NCBI GenBank assembly: GCA_947457935.1
Contig: CANGXP010000004.1
Location: forward strand, 1-64,000
DNA from: Alphaproteobacteria bacterium
GTDB taxonomy: Bacteria; Pseudomonadota; Alphaproteobacteria; JAJTHO01; CANGXP01
Direction: 5' to 3'
Length of the DNA stretch: 64,000 bases
This document shows, one piece after another, positions 9,660 to 19,831 of the stretch. Each line of letters opens with the position of its first letter. Position 1 is the stretch's first letter. A program made the position numbers and the translations under genes. Below the pieces are notes generated by a model. It did not search any database. It saw only the letters and a program-made list of their open reading frames with translations, and had not been told where the DNA came from.

Positions 9660-9860
9660 ATGCAAGTTGTGGAAGTTGCCCCTGTTATTGCACCGTCTAC
9701 CATCAAGAGTTTTGGTGCTTTTGGCCCGAAGTATGAAGTTCTGAACCCATTGCATTGTTTAGAAAATGGTGACTGGTTATTTGCCGTTAAACTAATAGAA
9801 ACAGGCGAAGAAGTGACCTATAATTATGCTGATATTCAAAATGATCCAGAGGCAGTTTAA
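9660..9860 (+). CDS. DUF5397-type small protein, probable antitoxin partner of VapD
   Basis: A 66-residue acidic protein with the pattern IKSFGAFGPKYEVLNP, then GDWLFAVKLIETGEEVTYNYADI and an NDPEA end. From memory this matches the DUF5397 family, whose members precede vapD-type genes and serve as the antitoxin (VapX in Haemophilus). The ATG at 9660 follows an AAGGAG site; a TTG 21 bases upstream is in frame but weaker. Its stop codon abuts the vapD start. Family name is from recognition, not a search. Confidence 0.72.
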   Translation: MQVVEVAPVIAPSTIKSFGAFGPKYEVLNPLHCLENGDWLFAVKLIETGEEVTYNYADIQNDPEAV

Positions 9861-10139
9861 ATGTATGCTGTAGCGTTTGATTTGAGTGTTGACCAAACAA
9901 AATTGCACCATCCTAAGGGGGTATCCCAAGCCTACGCAGATATTGGTGCCGTGCTGCAAAAGCATGGTTTTCGACGCGAGCAGGGAAGCCTTTATGTTAC
10001 AGATAAAGAGGATATGGGCTTGCTATTCTTAGCGATACAAGCGTTAAAAGTGTTGCCGTGGTTTCCAAAATCAGTGCGAGATATTCGTGCATTCCGCGTG
10101 GAGCAATGGTCTGATTTTACAACCGTAATAAAGTCGTGA
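9861..10139 (+). CDS. vapD: VapD-family endoribonuclease (toxin)
   Basis: A 92-residue protein beginning MYAVAFDLSVDQ, with AYADIGAVLQKHGFRREQGSLYV and a C-terminal SVRDIRAFRVEQWSDFT. This is the VapD pattern: a ferredoxin-like fold related to Cas2, with the early aspartate in AFDLSV as the likely catalytic residue. VapD proteins act as RNases and are linked to persistence in Haemophilus and Helicobacter. It directly follows the DUF5397 gene and is followed by a second toxin-antitoxin pair. Confidence 0.85.
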   Translation: MYAVAFDLSVDQTKLHHPKGVSQAYADIGAVLQKHGFRREQGSLYVTDKEDMGLLFLAIQALKVLPWFPKSVRDIRAFRVEQWSDFTTVIKS

Positions 10140-10160
10140 TGTTTTTTAAGGGTGGCGAGG

Positions 10161-10189
10161 TTTACATTCTTTGTAAAAAATGATAGTCT
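10161..10189 (+). promoter_or_regulatory. Promoter with overlapping operator for the phd-vapC module
   Basis: TTTACA (10161-10166), a 17-base spacer and TAGTCT (10184-10189). TTTACA-N5-TGTAAA forms the same inverted repeat as at 9604. The antitoxin ATG lies only seven bases past the -10 box, so the transcript would begin at or next to the start codon, and no ribosome-binding site is visible. That predicts a leaderless mRNA. Confidence 0.6.
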
Positions 10190-10196
10190 CCTAATT

Positions 10197-10439
10197 ATGT
10201 TAGAAGTTTCCTATTCAGAATTTGCCGCAAGTTTGCCAGAGTTTTTTGCTCGTGCCAAAGCAGGGGAAGATGTTGTTGTGGTACAGGCAGGAGAGCGATT
10301 GACATTGAGTTCCTTGCCTCAACAAAAAGCCGATCGTAAACGCGCCTTGGATGAATTTGTTACATTTTGTAAAGAACATAAATTTGGATTATCTCCCGAA
10401 GAAGTGAAAGAATCGATTGCAGAAGGACGGAAGTATTGA
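10197..10439 (+). CDS. Phd/YefM-type antitoxin
   Basis: An 80-residue protein. The N-terminal half (MLEVSYSEFAASLPEFFARA then GEDVVVVQAGERLTLSSLP) follows the Phd/YefM fold that binds DNA. The acidic C-terminal half (FVTFCKEHKFGLSPEEVKESIAEGRKY) is the usual toxin-binding, protease-sensitive region. It overlaps the PIN toxin by four bases. The in-frame start upstream at 10152 would place the promoter within the gene and is rejected. Family membership is based on pattern and context. Confidence 0.8.
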   Translation: MLEVSYSEFAASLPEFFARAKAGEDVVVVQAGERLTLSSLPQQKADRKRALDEFVTFCKEHKFGLSPEEVKESIAEGRKY

Positions 10440-10855
10440 AATCGCTCGTTCTTGACTGTTCCGTTGTGTTTGGCTTCCATTTTTCAGACGAAAAAAATCA
10501 GTACTGCGATGCTGTAAAGTCTGCTTTACAAGACGGTTGTACTGCGCTTGTACCAGCGTTGTTTGTGCAAGAAATATCTAATGTTTTACTTGTAAATGAA
10601 CGGAAGGGGCGTTGGTCTTTTTTAGCGATACGAGATTTTCTCGGGCATCTTGACGGTTGGTCAATACATGTTGCGTCTCATCTTCCCCTTATTGCCGTAA
10701 CGTCGCTATTCCAACTCGCCCAACAACACACTCTCACCACCTACGATGCAACATACCTTGAACTTGCCCTGCGAGAAGGTGTGCCCCTAGCCACACAGGA
10801 TAAAGCATTACAGAATGCTGCTATCAACACAGGTTGTTTTTTCACAGGAATTTAA
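10436..10855 (+). CDS. vapC: VapC-type PIN-domain ribonuclease toxin
   Basis: A 139-residue PIN-domain protein. Acidic residues expected to bind Mg2+ are all present: Asp7 in LVLDCSVV, Glu46 in FVQEISN, Asp104 in TYDATYLELA and Asp122 in ATQDKAL. VapC toxins cleave tRNA or rRNA. The TTG start overlaps the antitoxin stop. It is the second toxin-antitoxin module in a row, starting 57 bases after vapD. Confidence 0.92.
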   Translation: MKSLVLDCSVVFGFHFSDEKNQYCDAVKSALQDGCTALVPALFVQEISNVLLVNERKGRWSFLAIRDFLGHLDGWSIHVASHLPLIAVTSLFQLAQQHTLTTYDATYLELALREGVPLATQDKALQNAAINTGCFFTGI

Positions 10856-11209
10856 ATGCCCCACATCATTCTTGACCATGCAGCCCCCGTTGCCGAACGG
10901 GTGGATTTACCAAAATTATTAAAAGACCTAACACACGCTTTAGCGGGAATTGAGACATTCGATATTGCCGCGATTAAAGCGCGTGCGGTGGCGTTGCAAA
11001 CCTATAGTGTAGCAGGGCAAGAACCTGCTGCCCTGTTCGCGCATCTCTCCATCAATATTATGGAAGGGCGCACACCTGGCGTTTTAGAGCAAGTGCGGGA
11101 AAAACTGTTTGCCATCTTGCAAAACGGGATTGCGGCGGGTTATAGTGCTGCTGAATGCGCGATTAGCCAAGAAGTGCGCGAGATGAACAAAAACCTTTAT
11201 AAAAAGTGA
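10856..11209 (+). CDS. 5-carboxymethyl-2-hydroxymuconate isomerase-like (tautomerase superfamily)
   Basis: A 117-residue protein that starts MPHIILDHAAPV, giving the N-terminal proline that is the catalytic base of tautomerases. It continues with DLPKLLKDLTHAL, IKARAVALQTYSVAG and LSINIMEGRTPGV, as in CHMI of homoprotocatechuate breakdown. No other gene of that pathway is nearby, so the physiological substrate is uncertain. It begins right after the vapC stop and ends eight bases before kdsA. Confidence 0.8.
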   Translation: MPHIILDHAAPVAERVDLPKLLKDLTHALAGIETFDIAAIKARAVALQTYSVAGQEPAALFAHLSINIMEGRTPGVLEQVREKLFAILQNGIAAGYSAAECAISQEVREMNKNLYKK

Positions 11210-11216
11210 ATAGGCG

Positions 11217-13401
<2,185 letters not shown>

Positions 13402-13406
13402 TATAA

Positions 13407-13436
13407 AGGGAATAGAGTTTTGGCATTAGGGAATAG
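13407..13436. repeat. Direct repeat of AGGGAATAG between eno and the YgjP-like gene
   Basis: The 9-base word AGGGAATAG occurs at 13407-13415 and 13428-13436. The second copy supplies the purine-rich ribosome-binding region of the next gene. It is similar in kind to the short tandem-word repeats at other gene borders here. Confidence 0.45.
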
Positions 13437-13440
13437 GAAG

Positions 13441-14133
13441 ATGCCCCAACTCACCTTCAACGGTCTGTCTATCGACGTTACCCTCAAGAAGATAAAGGGG
13501 ATGCGCCTTGTGGTTTCAGCCCCTGAGGGGCGGGTGCGGCTGTCTGTTCCCTTGCGGACGACAGAAAGTGCCATGCGCACCATGCTGCAACAGCATTGGG
13601 CGTGGATTCAGCAAAAACAGGCTGCCTATCAAGCCCTGCCGCGCCCTTCAACACACACTTTTACCGAGGGTGAGTTGCATCCGTTTTTGGGGCGATTATA
13701 CCCCTTAAAGATAGTGCCTACTTCCAAGCGCTCAAAAATTTTATTCCATAACAATGGATTAGAGATGCATACGGCAAAGACAAGCTCCGTGTTTCAACGA
13801 TCGGCGGTGTTGACACGGTGGTATCAAACAGAATTGCAAAAACTATTACCACCGATGATTGCCGAATGGGAGCAGGTGATTGGTGTTAAAACGTCGGGGT
13901 TTGTGATTCGGCAGACAAAATCCCGCTGGGGCAGTTGCAACATCCGCACGCGGCAGATTATGCTCAATCTTGAACTGATGAAAAAGCCGCTGCATTGCCT
14001 TGAATACGTGGTGGTGCATGAGCTTGTGCACCTGTTAGAAGCCAGCCACAATGCACGGTTTAAGGGCTTTATGGATCAGTTTTTGCCGCCGTGGCGGGAG
14101 TATAAGAAAGAACTGAATGGCGGACATTGTTAA
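13441..14133 (+). CDS. YgjP-like (DUF45) zinc metallopeptidase
   Basis: A 230-residue protein with the zinc motif VVHELVHLLEASHN: the HExxH-like histidines are in HELVH and the third ligand is the histidine of ASHN. A typical YgjP motif TKSRWGSCNIRTRQIMLN sits upstream, as does the N-terminal LRLVVSAPEG-type strand with RVRLSVP. These proteins are related to SprT/WLM peptidases; their substrate is poorly known. The ATG at 13441 follows GGAATAGGAAG; an upstream TTG is less likely. It ends just before a palindromic repeat. Confidence 0.85.
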   Translation: MPQLTFNGLSIDVTLKKIKGMRLVVSAPEGRVRLSVPLRTTESAMRTMLQQHWAWIQQKQAAYQALPRPSTHTFTEGELHPFLGRLYPLKIVPTSKRSKILFHNNGLEMHTAKTSSVFQRSAVLTRWYQTELQKLLPPMIAEWEQVIGVKTSGFVIRQTKSRWGSCNIRTRQIMLNLELMKKPLHCLEYVVVHELVHLLEASHNARFKGFMDQFLPPWREYKKELNGGHC

Positions 14134-14137
14134 CGTA

Positions 14138-14303
14138 TTATACCAAGCACATTAAATTTCTAAAGAATTTCTGGATACCAGCTTTCGCTGGTAATTCGCA
14201 CCACAGGCAGTCGCTTCTGGAGTGGCGAATCACCAGCGAAAGCTGGTGTCCAGTTATTTTTCTTATGATACGTTCCTTTAAGAATTTAATTGGCTTGGTA
14301 TTA
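14138..14303. repeat. Nested palindromic element (CTGGATACCAGC family)
   Basis: A near-perfect inner palindrome has arms 14171-14199 and 14225-14253 (CTGGATACCAGCTTTCGCTG... and its complement). An outer pair of arms around TTATACCAAGC (about 14138) and GCTTGGTATTA (ending 14303) encloses it, giving a structure of about 166 bp. The last three bases provide the stop codon of the hisN-like gene. Shorter relatives occur at 57587-57666 and 63509-63586. It lies between convergent genes, where it may also serve as a bidirectional terminator. Confidence 0.85.
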
Positions 14304-15089
14304 CATCGCCTGTAACAGCCGCAACGCTTTTTGATGCAGCGTACCACTGCTGGCGGCAACAAGACTACCATCCCACTCTTGCGTTAGGGAATTTCCCATC
14401 CAGTCGCTCACCACACCGCCTGCCCCTTCAATGATGGGGATGAGGGCAACGACATCATGGAGTTTAAGGTTGGCTTCAATAACAAGGTCAATAGTGCCCA
14501 TGGCAAGCAAACCATAGTTATAGCAATCCCCGCCATAGACAGGAAAGCGCACGCGATTGGCAATAAACGTGAAAATATTGTTTTGGTCAGCGTTAAAATT
14601 ATGGGGGCCTGTACTAGCAAGAATGGCTTGGGAAAGTTCTAAACAAGCAGAGGTGCGGATAGATTTCTTGTTAAGCAGGGAAATATTATCCTTCATCCCT
14701 ATCCATAATTCATCCAAGATGGGCTGATACAGAACGCCCACAACGGGTATGCCTTTGTGTAGCACACCGATGAGTGTGCCAAAGCTGGGCTTGCCGCTGA
14801 TAAAGGCTTTCGTGCCGTCTATGGGGTCAATAACCCAAACAAACTCGGCTTCGGTGTTCTCACTCCCGTATTCCTCGCCAATAATGCCGTGAGTGGGAAA
14901 AGTATCAATAATAATTTGGCGAATACGTTGCTCGGCTTTTTGATCGGCGATGGTAACGGGCGTTTCGTCTTCTTTGTCGTGCTGCATCAACGGCTTGCGA
15001 TAGTAGCTACTGATTACCTTGCCACCCGCTCGTGCGGCTTTTTCAGCGCACTTTGCAATTTTTGCATAAAGAGTCGCGTCAAATGACAT
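14301..15089 (-). CDS. hisN: Inositol monophosphatase-family protein, likely histidinol-phosphatase
   Basis: A 262-residue member of the Mg2+/Li+-sensitive phosphatase family. Metal-binding motifs are GEEYGSEN, WVIDPIDGTKAFISGKPSFGTLIG and the C-terminal YNYGLLAMGTIDLVIE. The spacing after DPIDGTKAF and the motif GGDCYNY resemble HisN, which dephosphorylates histidinol phosphate, but inositol- or nucleotide-specific members cannot be excluded. The ATG overlaps the cytochrome c stop (TAATG), so they form one unit. Its stop codon lies in the edge of the palindromic repeat. Confidence 0.82.
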   Translation of the reverse strand: MSFDATLYAKIAKCAEKAARAGGKVISSYYRKPLMQHDKEDETPVTIADQKAEQRIRQIIIDTFPTHGIIGEEYGSENTEAEFVWVIDPIDGTKAFISGKPSFGTLIGVLHKGIPVVGVLYQPILDELWIGMKDNISLLNKKSIRTSACLELSQAILASTGPHNFNADQNNIFTFIANRVRFPVYGGDCYNYGLLAMGTIDLVIEANLKLHDVVALIPIIEGAGGVVSDWMGNSLTQEWDGSLVAASSGTLHQKALRLLQAM

Positions 15090-15640
15090 TATTTTGCAGG
15101 TTCTGGCAGTGGCGCGGGGCTATCACTGAGCGTTCTCATATACGCAATAATATTTGCCCGTTCTTGTGCGGTTTTAAAGCCCGCAAAGTTCATTTTTGTA
15201 CCCGCAATATAGCTTTTCGGCTGATACAAGAAATGGTTGAGTGAATCGTAAGACCAAGTGCCCCCTTTCGCACGAAGTGCATCAGAATACGCATAATCTG
15301 TTACGTGCGCTTTTTCGCGGTTTACCGTATCCCACAAATGTGGTCCTACTTTGTTGGGCCCGCCTTTTTCAAAGCTATGACAGGTAAGGCATTTTTTATG
15401 CAACACTTCGCCTGCCGCAACATCCGCCGTTGCAAGCAGTGCCTCAATGGGTTCAGGTCCTTTGGGTGTATTATCCGCAATCTCAACGGGCGCAGATTCC
15501 ACCCATTTATAGGCGTGTTCTTTGTGTTCGCCATGATGTTCATCGGGGAAGAATTGGCGGCTGAGGATGCTTGTGCCCAGCGTGATGACACCTGCAAGCA
15601 AAAGTGCACCAGCGATTTTGTTACCTTCAAAGAAATTCAT
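15089..15640 (-). CDS. Membrane-anchored c-type cytochrome (CycM-like)
   Basis: A 183-residue protein with an N-terminal anchor (about residues 9-28), a charged histidine-rich linker (DEHHGEHKEHAY) and a class I cytochrome c domain. The heme site is CLTCH and the distal ligand is the methionine of GTKMNFAG. It fits the membrane-bound cytochrome c552/CycM that links complex III to terminal oxidases in alphaproteobacteria. It would need the Ccm system encoded at the start of the window. The ATG at 15640 is preferred to one 48 bases upstream because it starts directly before the anchor. The gene is divergent from pheA. Confidence 0.9.
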   Translation of the reverse strand: MNFFEGNKIAGALLLAGVITLGTSILSRQFFPDEHHGEHKEHAYKWVESAPVEIADNTPKGPEPIEALLATADVAAGEVLHKKCLTCHSFEKGGPNKVGPHLWDTVNREKAHVTDYAYSDALRAKGGTWSYDSLNHFLYQPKSYIAGTKMNFAGFKTAQERANIIAYMRTLSDSPAPLPEPAK

Positions 15641-15705
15641 AATGACTGCATTTTGTTTAGTGTTAAAATTTGCAATACTCAAACTCATATAATACTAGTA
15701 TCAAG

Positions 15706-16560
15706 ATGACAATAATCAATTCACCTATCGTGGCGTTTCAAGGGGTGGCGGGTGCCTATTCCGACCTTGTGAGCCGCACACTCTTTCCCAACGCAAAAAC
15801 CCTGCCCTGTGCGGCTTTCGATGATGTTTTTGCCGCTGTAATATCGGGTAAAGCGGATGTTGCCGTTATTCCTGTGGAAAATTCTGTAGCGGGACGTGTT
15901 GCCGATGTGTATCACCTGCTCCCCGATGCAGGGCTGTTTATTCACGCGCAGCACTTCCAAAAAATCACACATTGTTTGTTGGGGGTGAAGGGAGCAGGGA
16001 TTGCAGACATAAAAAATGTGTATAGCCATGTGCAGGGACTTTCCCAATGTCGCGGCTATTTGCGGGATAAGAAATTTACACCAGTTGTGCATGTTGACAC
16101 GGCGGGGGCTGCAAAAGACGTTGCATTGTGGGGCGATAAAACTAAGGCGGCGATTGCCTCTAGCCTTGCTGCTGAGATTTACGGACTTGATATTCTAGCG
16201 ACCGATATTGCTGATGCCGCCCACAACACCACCCGCTTTTTGGTGTTGACCCGCGATAAGGCAATCCCTGTTGATGATGGCGGCGATTTTGTCACCACGT
16301 TGGTGTTTGAAACACGCAGCGTCCCCGCCGCACTCTATAAAGCCCTTGGTGGATTTGCGACAAACGGCGTGAATCTCAGCAAAATTGAGAGCTATTTACT
16401 CGACGGCAATTTTAATGCCGTGCAATTTTATGTGGATGTGGAAAGCCACCCCGAACGCGACGCTATGCGCCATGCACTGGAAGAACTAAGATTTTTTAGT
16501 AAGGATGTGCGGGTATTGGGGGTTTATCGTAAAGAAAGAAGCGATACAGAAACGGGTTAA
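15706..16560 (+). CDS. pheA: Prephenate dehydratase
   Basis: Turns prephenate into phenylpyruvate for phenylalanine synthesis. The 284-residue protein has the catalytic domain with FQGVAGAYSD, IPVENSVAGRV and the active-site region HNTTRFLVL. A C-terminal ACT domain with the KIESYLLDG motif (a variant of the ESRP effector-binding motif) follows. No chorismate mutase domain is fused. The ATG at 15706 is chosen over one 36 bases upstream because it starts at the first conserved segment. It is divergent from the cytochrome c gene, a neighbourhood common in alphaproteobacteria. Confidence 0.93.
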   Translation: MTIINSPIVAFQGVAGAYSDLVSRTLFPNAKTLPCAAFDDVFAAVISGKADVAVIPVENSVAGRVADVYHLLPDAGLFIHAQHFQKITHCLLGVKGAGIADIKNVYSHVQGLSQCRGYLRDKKFTPVVHVDTAGAAKDVALWGDKTKAAIASSLAAEIYGLDILATDIADAAHNTTRFLVLTRDKAIPVDDGGDFVTTLVFETRSVPAALYKALGGFATNGVNLSKIESYLLDGNFNAVQFYVDVESHPERDAMRHALEELRFFSKDVRVLGVYRKERSDTETG

Positions 16561-16624
16561 GTATTAAGGCAAAACTCATAATACAGCACCTCATCATTTA
16601 TTAACCATTCTTGCTTATAAGTAC

Positions 16625-17365
16625 ATGATGGATAGAATTGAGCGCGAACGACTTTTTCACGACAACCGTGTTGCAAGCAACTCAGAAAATCGTGATGCAC
16701 AGCAAAAATATTACTTTGCCGTTGCGCCTTGCTATGAAAACTTCGCCGCCCGCATAACCAAACAAGCACTGGGAAAAGACGTGTTGGAATATGGTTGTTT
16801 TACAGGCGATAAAAGTCTGTCGCTCGCCACATCTGCCCACACCGTAACTGGTATTGATATTTCAGAAGCAGCTATTGCAACAGCAACGCAACAAGCAACG
16901 CTACAACGTCGAGATAATGCCTTTTTTCATGCCATGAATGCAGAGAGTCTCTCTTTTGCCGACAATAGTTTTGATTTTATATTTGGGACAGGTATTTTGC
17001 ACCATCTTGATTTAAACCGTGCATACCAAGAGCTTTCACGCGTATTGCGCCCAAATGGCGTTGCTTTATTTATAGAACCGTTGGGACATAACCCCGTTAT
17101 TAATGCCTATCGTCATTGTACTCCTGATGCGCGCACAGATGACGAGCATCCTTTGTTGCGCAAAGATATACGATTAGCGCATGAATACTTTTCAAGTGCT
17201 ACTATTCAATCAGCAGGCTTGTTGACTTTAGGAGTAGTACCACTGGGACAACAGAAAGCAGGACGCATCGCACGCGATTTTTTGACTGTTGCAGACAAAA
17301 TTCTGCTTAAAATGCCTATTTTAAAATGGCAGGCGTGGATTGCTGTGTTGGAACTACGCCGCTAA
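16625..17365 (+). CDS. Class I SAM-dependent methyltransferase (polysaccharide locus)
   Basis: A 246-residue protein with methyltransferase motif I VLEYGCFTGDKSL, the acidic ribose-binding residue in VTGIDISEAAI, the post-motif SFADNSFDFIFGTGILHHL and RVLRPNGVALFIEP. This is the Methyltransf_11 pattern used on small molecules or sugars. The acceptor is unknown; the position beside a polysaccharide export cluster suggests modification of a sugar or its carrier lipid. Its last 50 bases overlap the 3' end of the O-antigen ligase gene on the other strand. Confidence 0.82.
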   Translation: MMDRIERERLFHDNRVASNSENRDAQQKYYFAVAPCYENFAARITKQALGKDVLEYGCFTGDKSLSLATSAHTVTGIDISEAAIATATQQATLQRRDNAFFHAMNAESLSFADNSFDFIFGTGILHHLDLNRAYQELSRVLRPNGVALFIEPLGHNPVINAYRHCTPDARTDDEHPLLRKDIRLAHEYFSSATIQSAGLLTLGVVPLGQQKAGRIARDFLTVADKILLKMPILKWQAWIAVLELRR

Positions 17366-18560
17366 CCAACACCACAAGCACCCACAAATAATTACTAAAC
17401 GAGAACGCTTCTACCTGCCCGATAATAAGAATATACAACATAATAGCAAGATACCAGTAACGTGCTGCCCACGGCTGGCTGATGCTATAGATAATGCTTC
17501 GAATGAACGCTTGCAGAAGAACAAACAGGAGCAAAAAAACGCCTATTATCCCTCCATCCAACATCATTTCAATAAAAATATTGTGACTGTGTGCGGGAAC
17601 GCGTCCTTGTAGTATTTGTTGAAACAGCATTTGCACGTCTGGTTTCGCAAAAAAAACACGATAGCCATGTCCCCGCCAAAAGTTATCTTGGATATAATAT
17701 TCCACTAAACTCCAAATTTCTGAACGGTTTGTCAGGGTTCCATCCCGCCCCATGAAGCTTAAAATAGCCTCAAAATTAGCGACTACACCTGTAATGGTAA
17801 TGATGATACTAATAATGGAGAGGGTAAGAAACAGCGGTAATCGCGTGGGAGCGACAGAACGAATCGCACTAAAAATACAGACAAACAATAGTGTTAGCAC
17901 CGATGCAGCGAGTGATGACTTTGCATTACTAAGATACAACATAGCAAAACAACAGAGTGCGAGTGCTATATCTTTTTGGGAACGGCTTGTCATCGCCTTG
18001 AATAAAAAGGTTATACAGCCAATCCCTAACACAAGCCCTAAAGCATTTTTAGTCTGAAAAACACCATTCCAACTCCCTCCATAAAGCCCCCCACTACTGA
18101 TTGCCAAAGACGGTATCAACAATACAAACAGTAAACTTCCCAACAATAAAATCGTAACTGTAACACTAAAAAAATGCATTATTTGTTCTGCTGAGCAGCG
18201 CATACTGAGATATACTGCAAACAGTGTTGTAAGCAACGCAGACACCGCTCTAAAAAGGGTTATCTCTGGAAATTGCGACCACGCCGTAGAGACGATTAAA
18301 TACCCTAACAGCACAAAAACAGTTGCCAAACGTCTAATTTTTATAAAAAATTCACGCCAGTTCCACGCAAGATATATCAGCGGAAAAATATATGTTAGCA
18401 ACAGAAGTGGAGGCAAAATCACAGAATTTTCTCTGTTAGTTTGATCCACTGCTCCTAATTCCAACAACGGAATAAACGCCTTCATCATCAACAGAAAACT
18501 GAAAATGATGAGGCTTTTTTCCCACCATGGCAGGTCTATTGATGCGTGTGATTGCGCCAT
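17316..18560 (-). CDS. O-antigen ligase/polymerase family membrane protein (Wzy/WaaL type)
   Basis: A 414-residue polytopic protein with about 10-12 membrane segments and a large loop near the C-terminal third. The loop contains the GRDGTLTNRSEIWSLVEYYI and GHGYRVFF region and the motif VPAHSHNIFIEMMLDGG, characteristic of Wzy_C/O-antigen ligases; the R-x-x-W and H-x-H-N residues belong to the active site region. Whether it polymerises repeat units or ligates glycans to lipid A cannot be decided from sequence. The ATG at 18560 overlaps the flippase gene by 25 bases. Confidence 0.85.
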   Translation of the reverse strand: MAQSHASIDLPWWEKSLIIFSFLLMMKAFIPLLELGAVDQTNRENSVILPPLLLLTYIFPLIYLAWNWREFFIKIRRLATVFVLLGYLIVSTAWSQFPEITLFRAVSALLTTLFAVYLSMRCSAEQIMHFFSVTVTILLLGSLLFVLLIPSLAISSGGLYGGSWNGVFQTKNALGLVLGIGCITFLFKAMTSRSQKDIALALCCFAMLYLSNAKSSLAASVLTLLFVCIFSAIRSVAPTRLPLFLTLSIISIIITITGVVANFEAILSFMGRDGTLTNRSEIWSLVEYYIQDNFWRGHGYRVFFAKPDVQMLFQQILQGRVPAHSHNIFIEMMLDGGIIGVFLLLFVLLQAFIRSIIYSISQPWAARYWYLAIMLYILIIGQVEAFSFSNYLWVLVVLVSGVVPTQQSTPAILK

Positions 18561-19831
18561 AATAGCCCTAAAAAACAAAAATATATAAGTTGATAACAAA
18601 GATACGCCAGCGCTGCCCCGAATGTTTGCAATACTGGAATTAATACAGCAAGACTTATCCCATATAACGCCGTTGCAATACCAAGAGCACGCATAATGCA
18701 TTGAGGATAATTGCTACTTAAAATATAGGCGTGCGTTGGCAATAACGCCAAACTAAGCAATGTGCCTGATAAGTAAACAATCATGCTTTGATACCCCTCG
18801 CTCGGTGCATTATTTGTGATGATAGCAAGAACAGTGGGGGCGAATACAGCCAACCCTATACCTAAAATAAGAGCGATTGCCCCATGTGCGACTAACAATA
18901 ATCGCATGAGAGTAGCTAGTTTTTGTGGTGCATCTTTCCGTGTTTTTGTGAGGAGGGGATATAAAAATTCTTTAAGCGGTGTTTGAACACTGTAAATAAC
19001 AGAGGCCAAGTTTTTAATGATTTTGAATGCCCCCACTTGCTGTGTTCCTAAAAATACGCTGATGACAAATACATCCCCAAATTGCACAATGTTATGCAGC
19101 ATGTTTTGGCTCGCGCTGGTACGAATATACCGCCACCAACTTTCTTTTTGCGCCGCATCAGGCACCATGGCGGCAGGGGATTGCGGCAATTTTTTTTGAG
19201 CAAGATGATAATATCCCAAACAAATTAAACTCAAGAATTCTATGGCGCGGACAATACCGTAACAGAGCAGGAGTGTTTGCCAATCAACTGAAATCCAAAC
19301 AAGGTAGGAGATGGCGATTGTGAGGAAAATAGCCGTAATAGTTCTATGCCATGATAAAATATCGAATCGATTTAAGGCACGCAAAATGCCGAGGGGAGTA
19401 TTTGCCAAATGCTGCAAAGGCAACAGTAGTGCATAAAGGGCGGTGGCGCTGAGTAATTCAAAAGACCAAATATCAAGTTGATGGATTGCCCCTAATCCTA
19501 ATAGAACGAGTATTATGCCTATCGCACTAGTGCGCATATCCAGTATTTTGCACCACTGAATAACCTGTCCGCTTAATTGTGGTTGTATTGCAAAATGCGT
19601 AAATTTAATAATCGCGTGCCAAGAGGCGGCGTTGGTAAGACTAATGCATAAAAAAACATAGGTCTGCACCAAAACAATATTGCCATAGCCCGCTATTCCC
19701 ACAGCACGGATGATAAGCACCATGTTCAATAATGCCAAAATGGCCGTGAGTTGCGTTGCTGCAACCCATCCTCCCACCCGTTTCAGAGTAGGTTTATTCA
19801 AAGCATGTACGGCTCTTTGCAGCAGGCTCAC
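18536..19831 (-). CDS. Wzx-like polysaccharide flippase
   Basis: A 431-residue protein with about 12 hydrophobic segments spread over its length and few charged residues, beginning with LKRVGGWVAATQLTAILALLN. The central DVFVISVFLGTQQVGAFKIIKNLASV matches the MOP-superfamily flippases that move undecaprenyl-linked oligosaccharides across the inner membrane. Specificity cannot be predicted. It overlaps the Wzc-like gene by four bases and the ligase gene by 25 bases, so the four minus-strand genes form one operon. Confidence 0.85.
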   Translation of the reverse strand: MSLLQRAVHALNKPTLKRVGGWVAATQLTAILALLNMVLIIRAVGIAGYGNIVLVQTYVFLCISLTNAASWHAIIKFTHFAIQPQLSGQVIQWCKILDMRTSAIGIILVLLGLGAIHQLDIWSFELLSATALYALLLPLQHLANTPLGILRALNRFDILSWHRTITAIFLTIAISYLVWISVDWQTLLLCYGIVRAIEFLSLICLGYYHLAQKKLPQSPAAMVPDAAQKESWWRYIRTSASQNMLHNIVQFGDVFVISVFLGTQQVGAFKIIKNLASVIYSVQTPLKEFLYPLLTKTRKDAPQKLATLMRLLLVAHGAIALILGIGLAVFAPTVLAIITNNAPSEGYQSMIVYLSGTLLSLALLPTHAYILSSNYPQCIMRALGIATALYGISLAVLIPVLQTFGAALAYLCYQLIYFCFLGLLWRNHTHQ

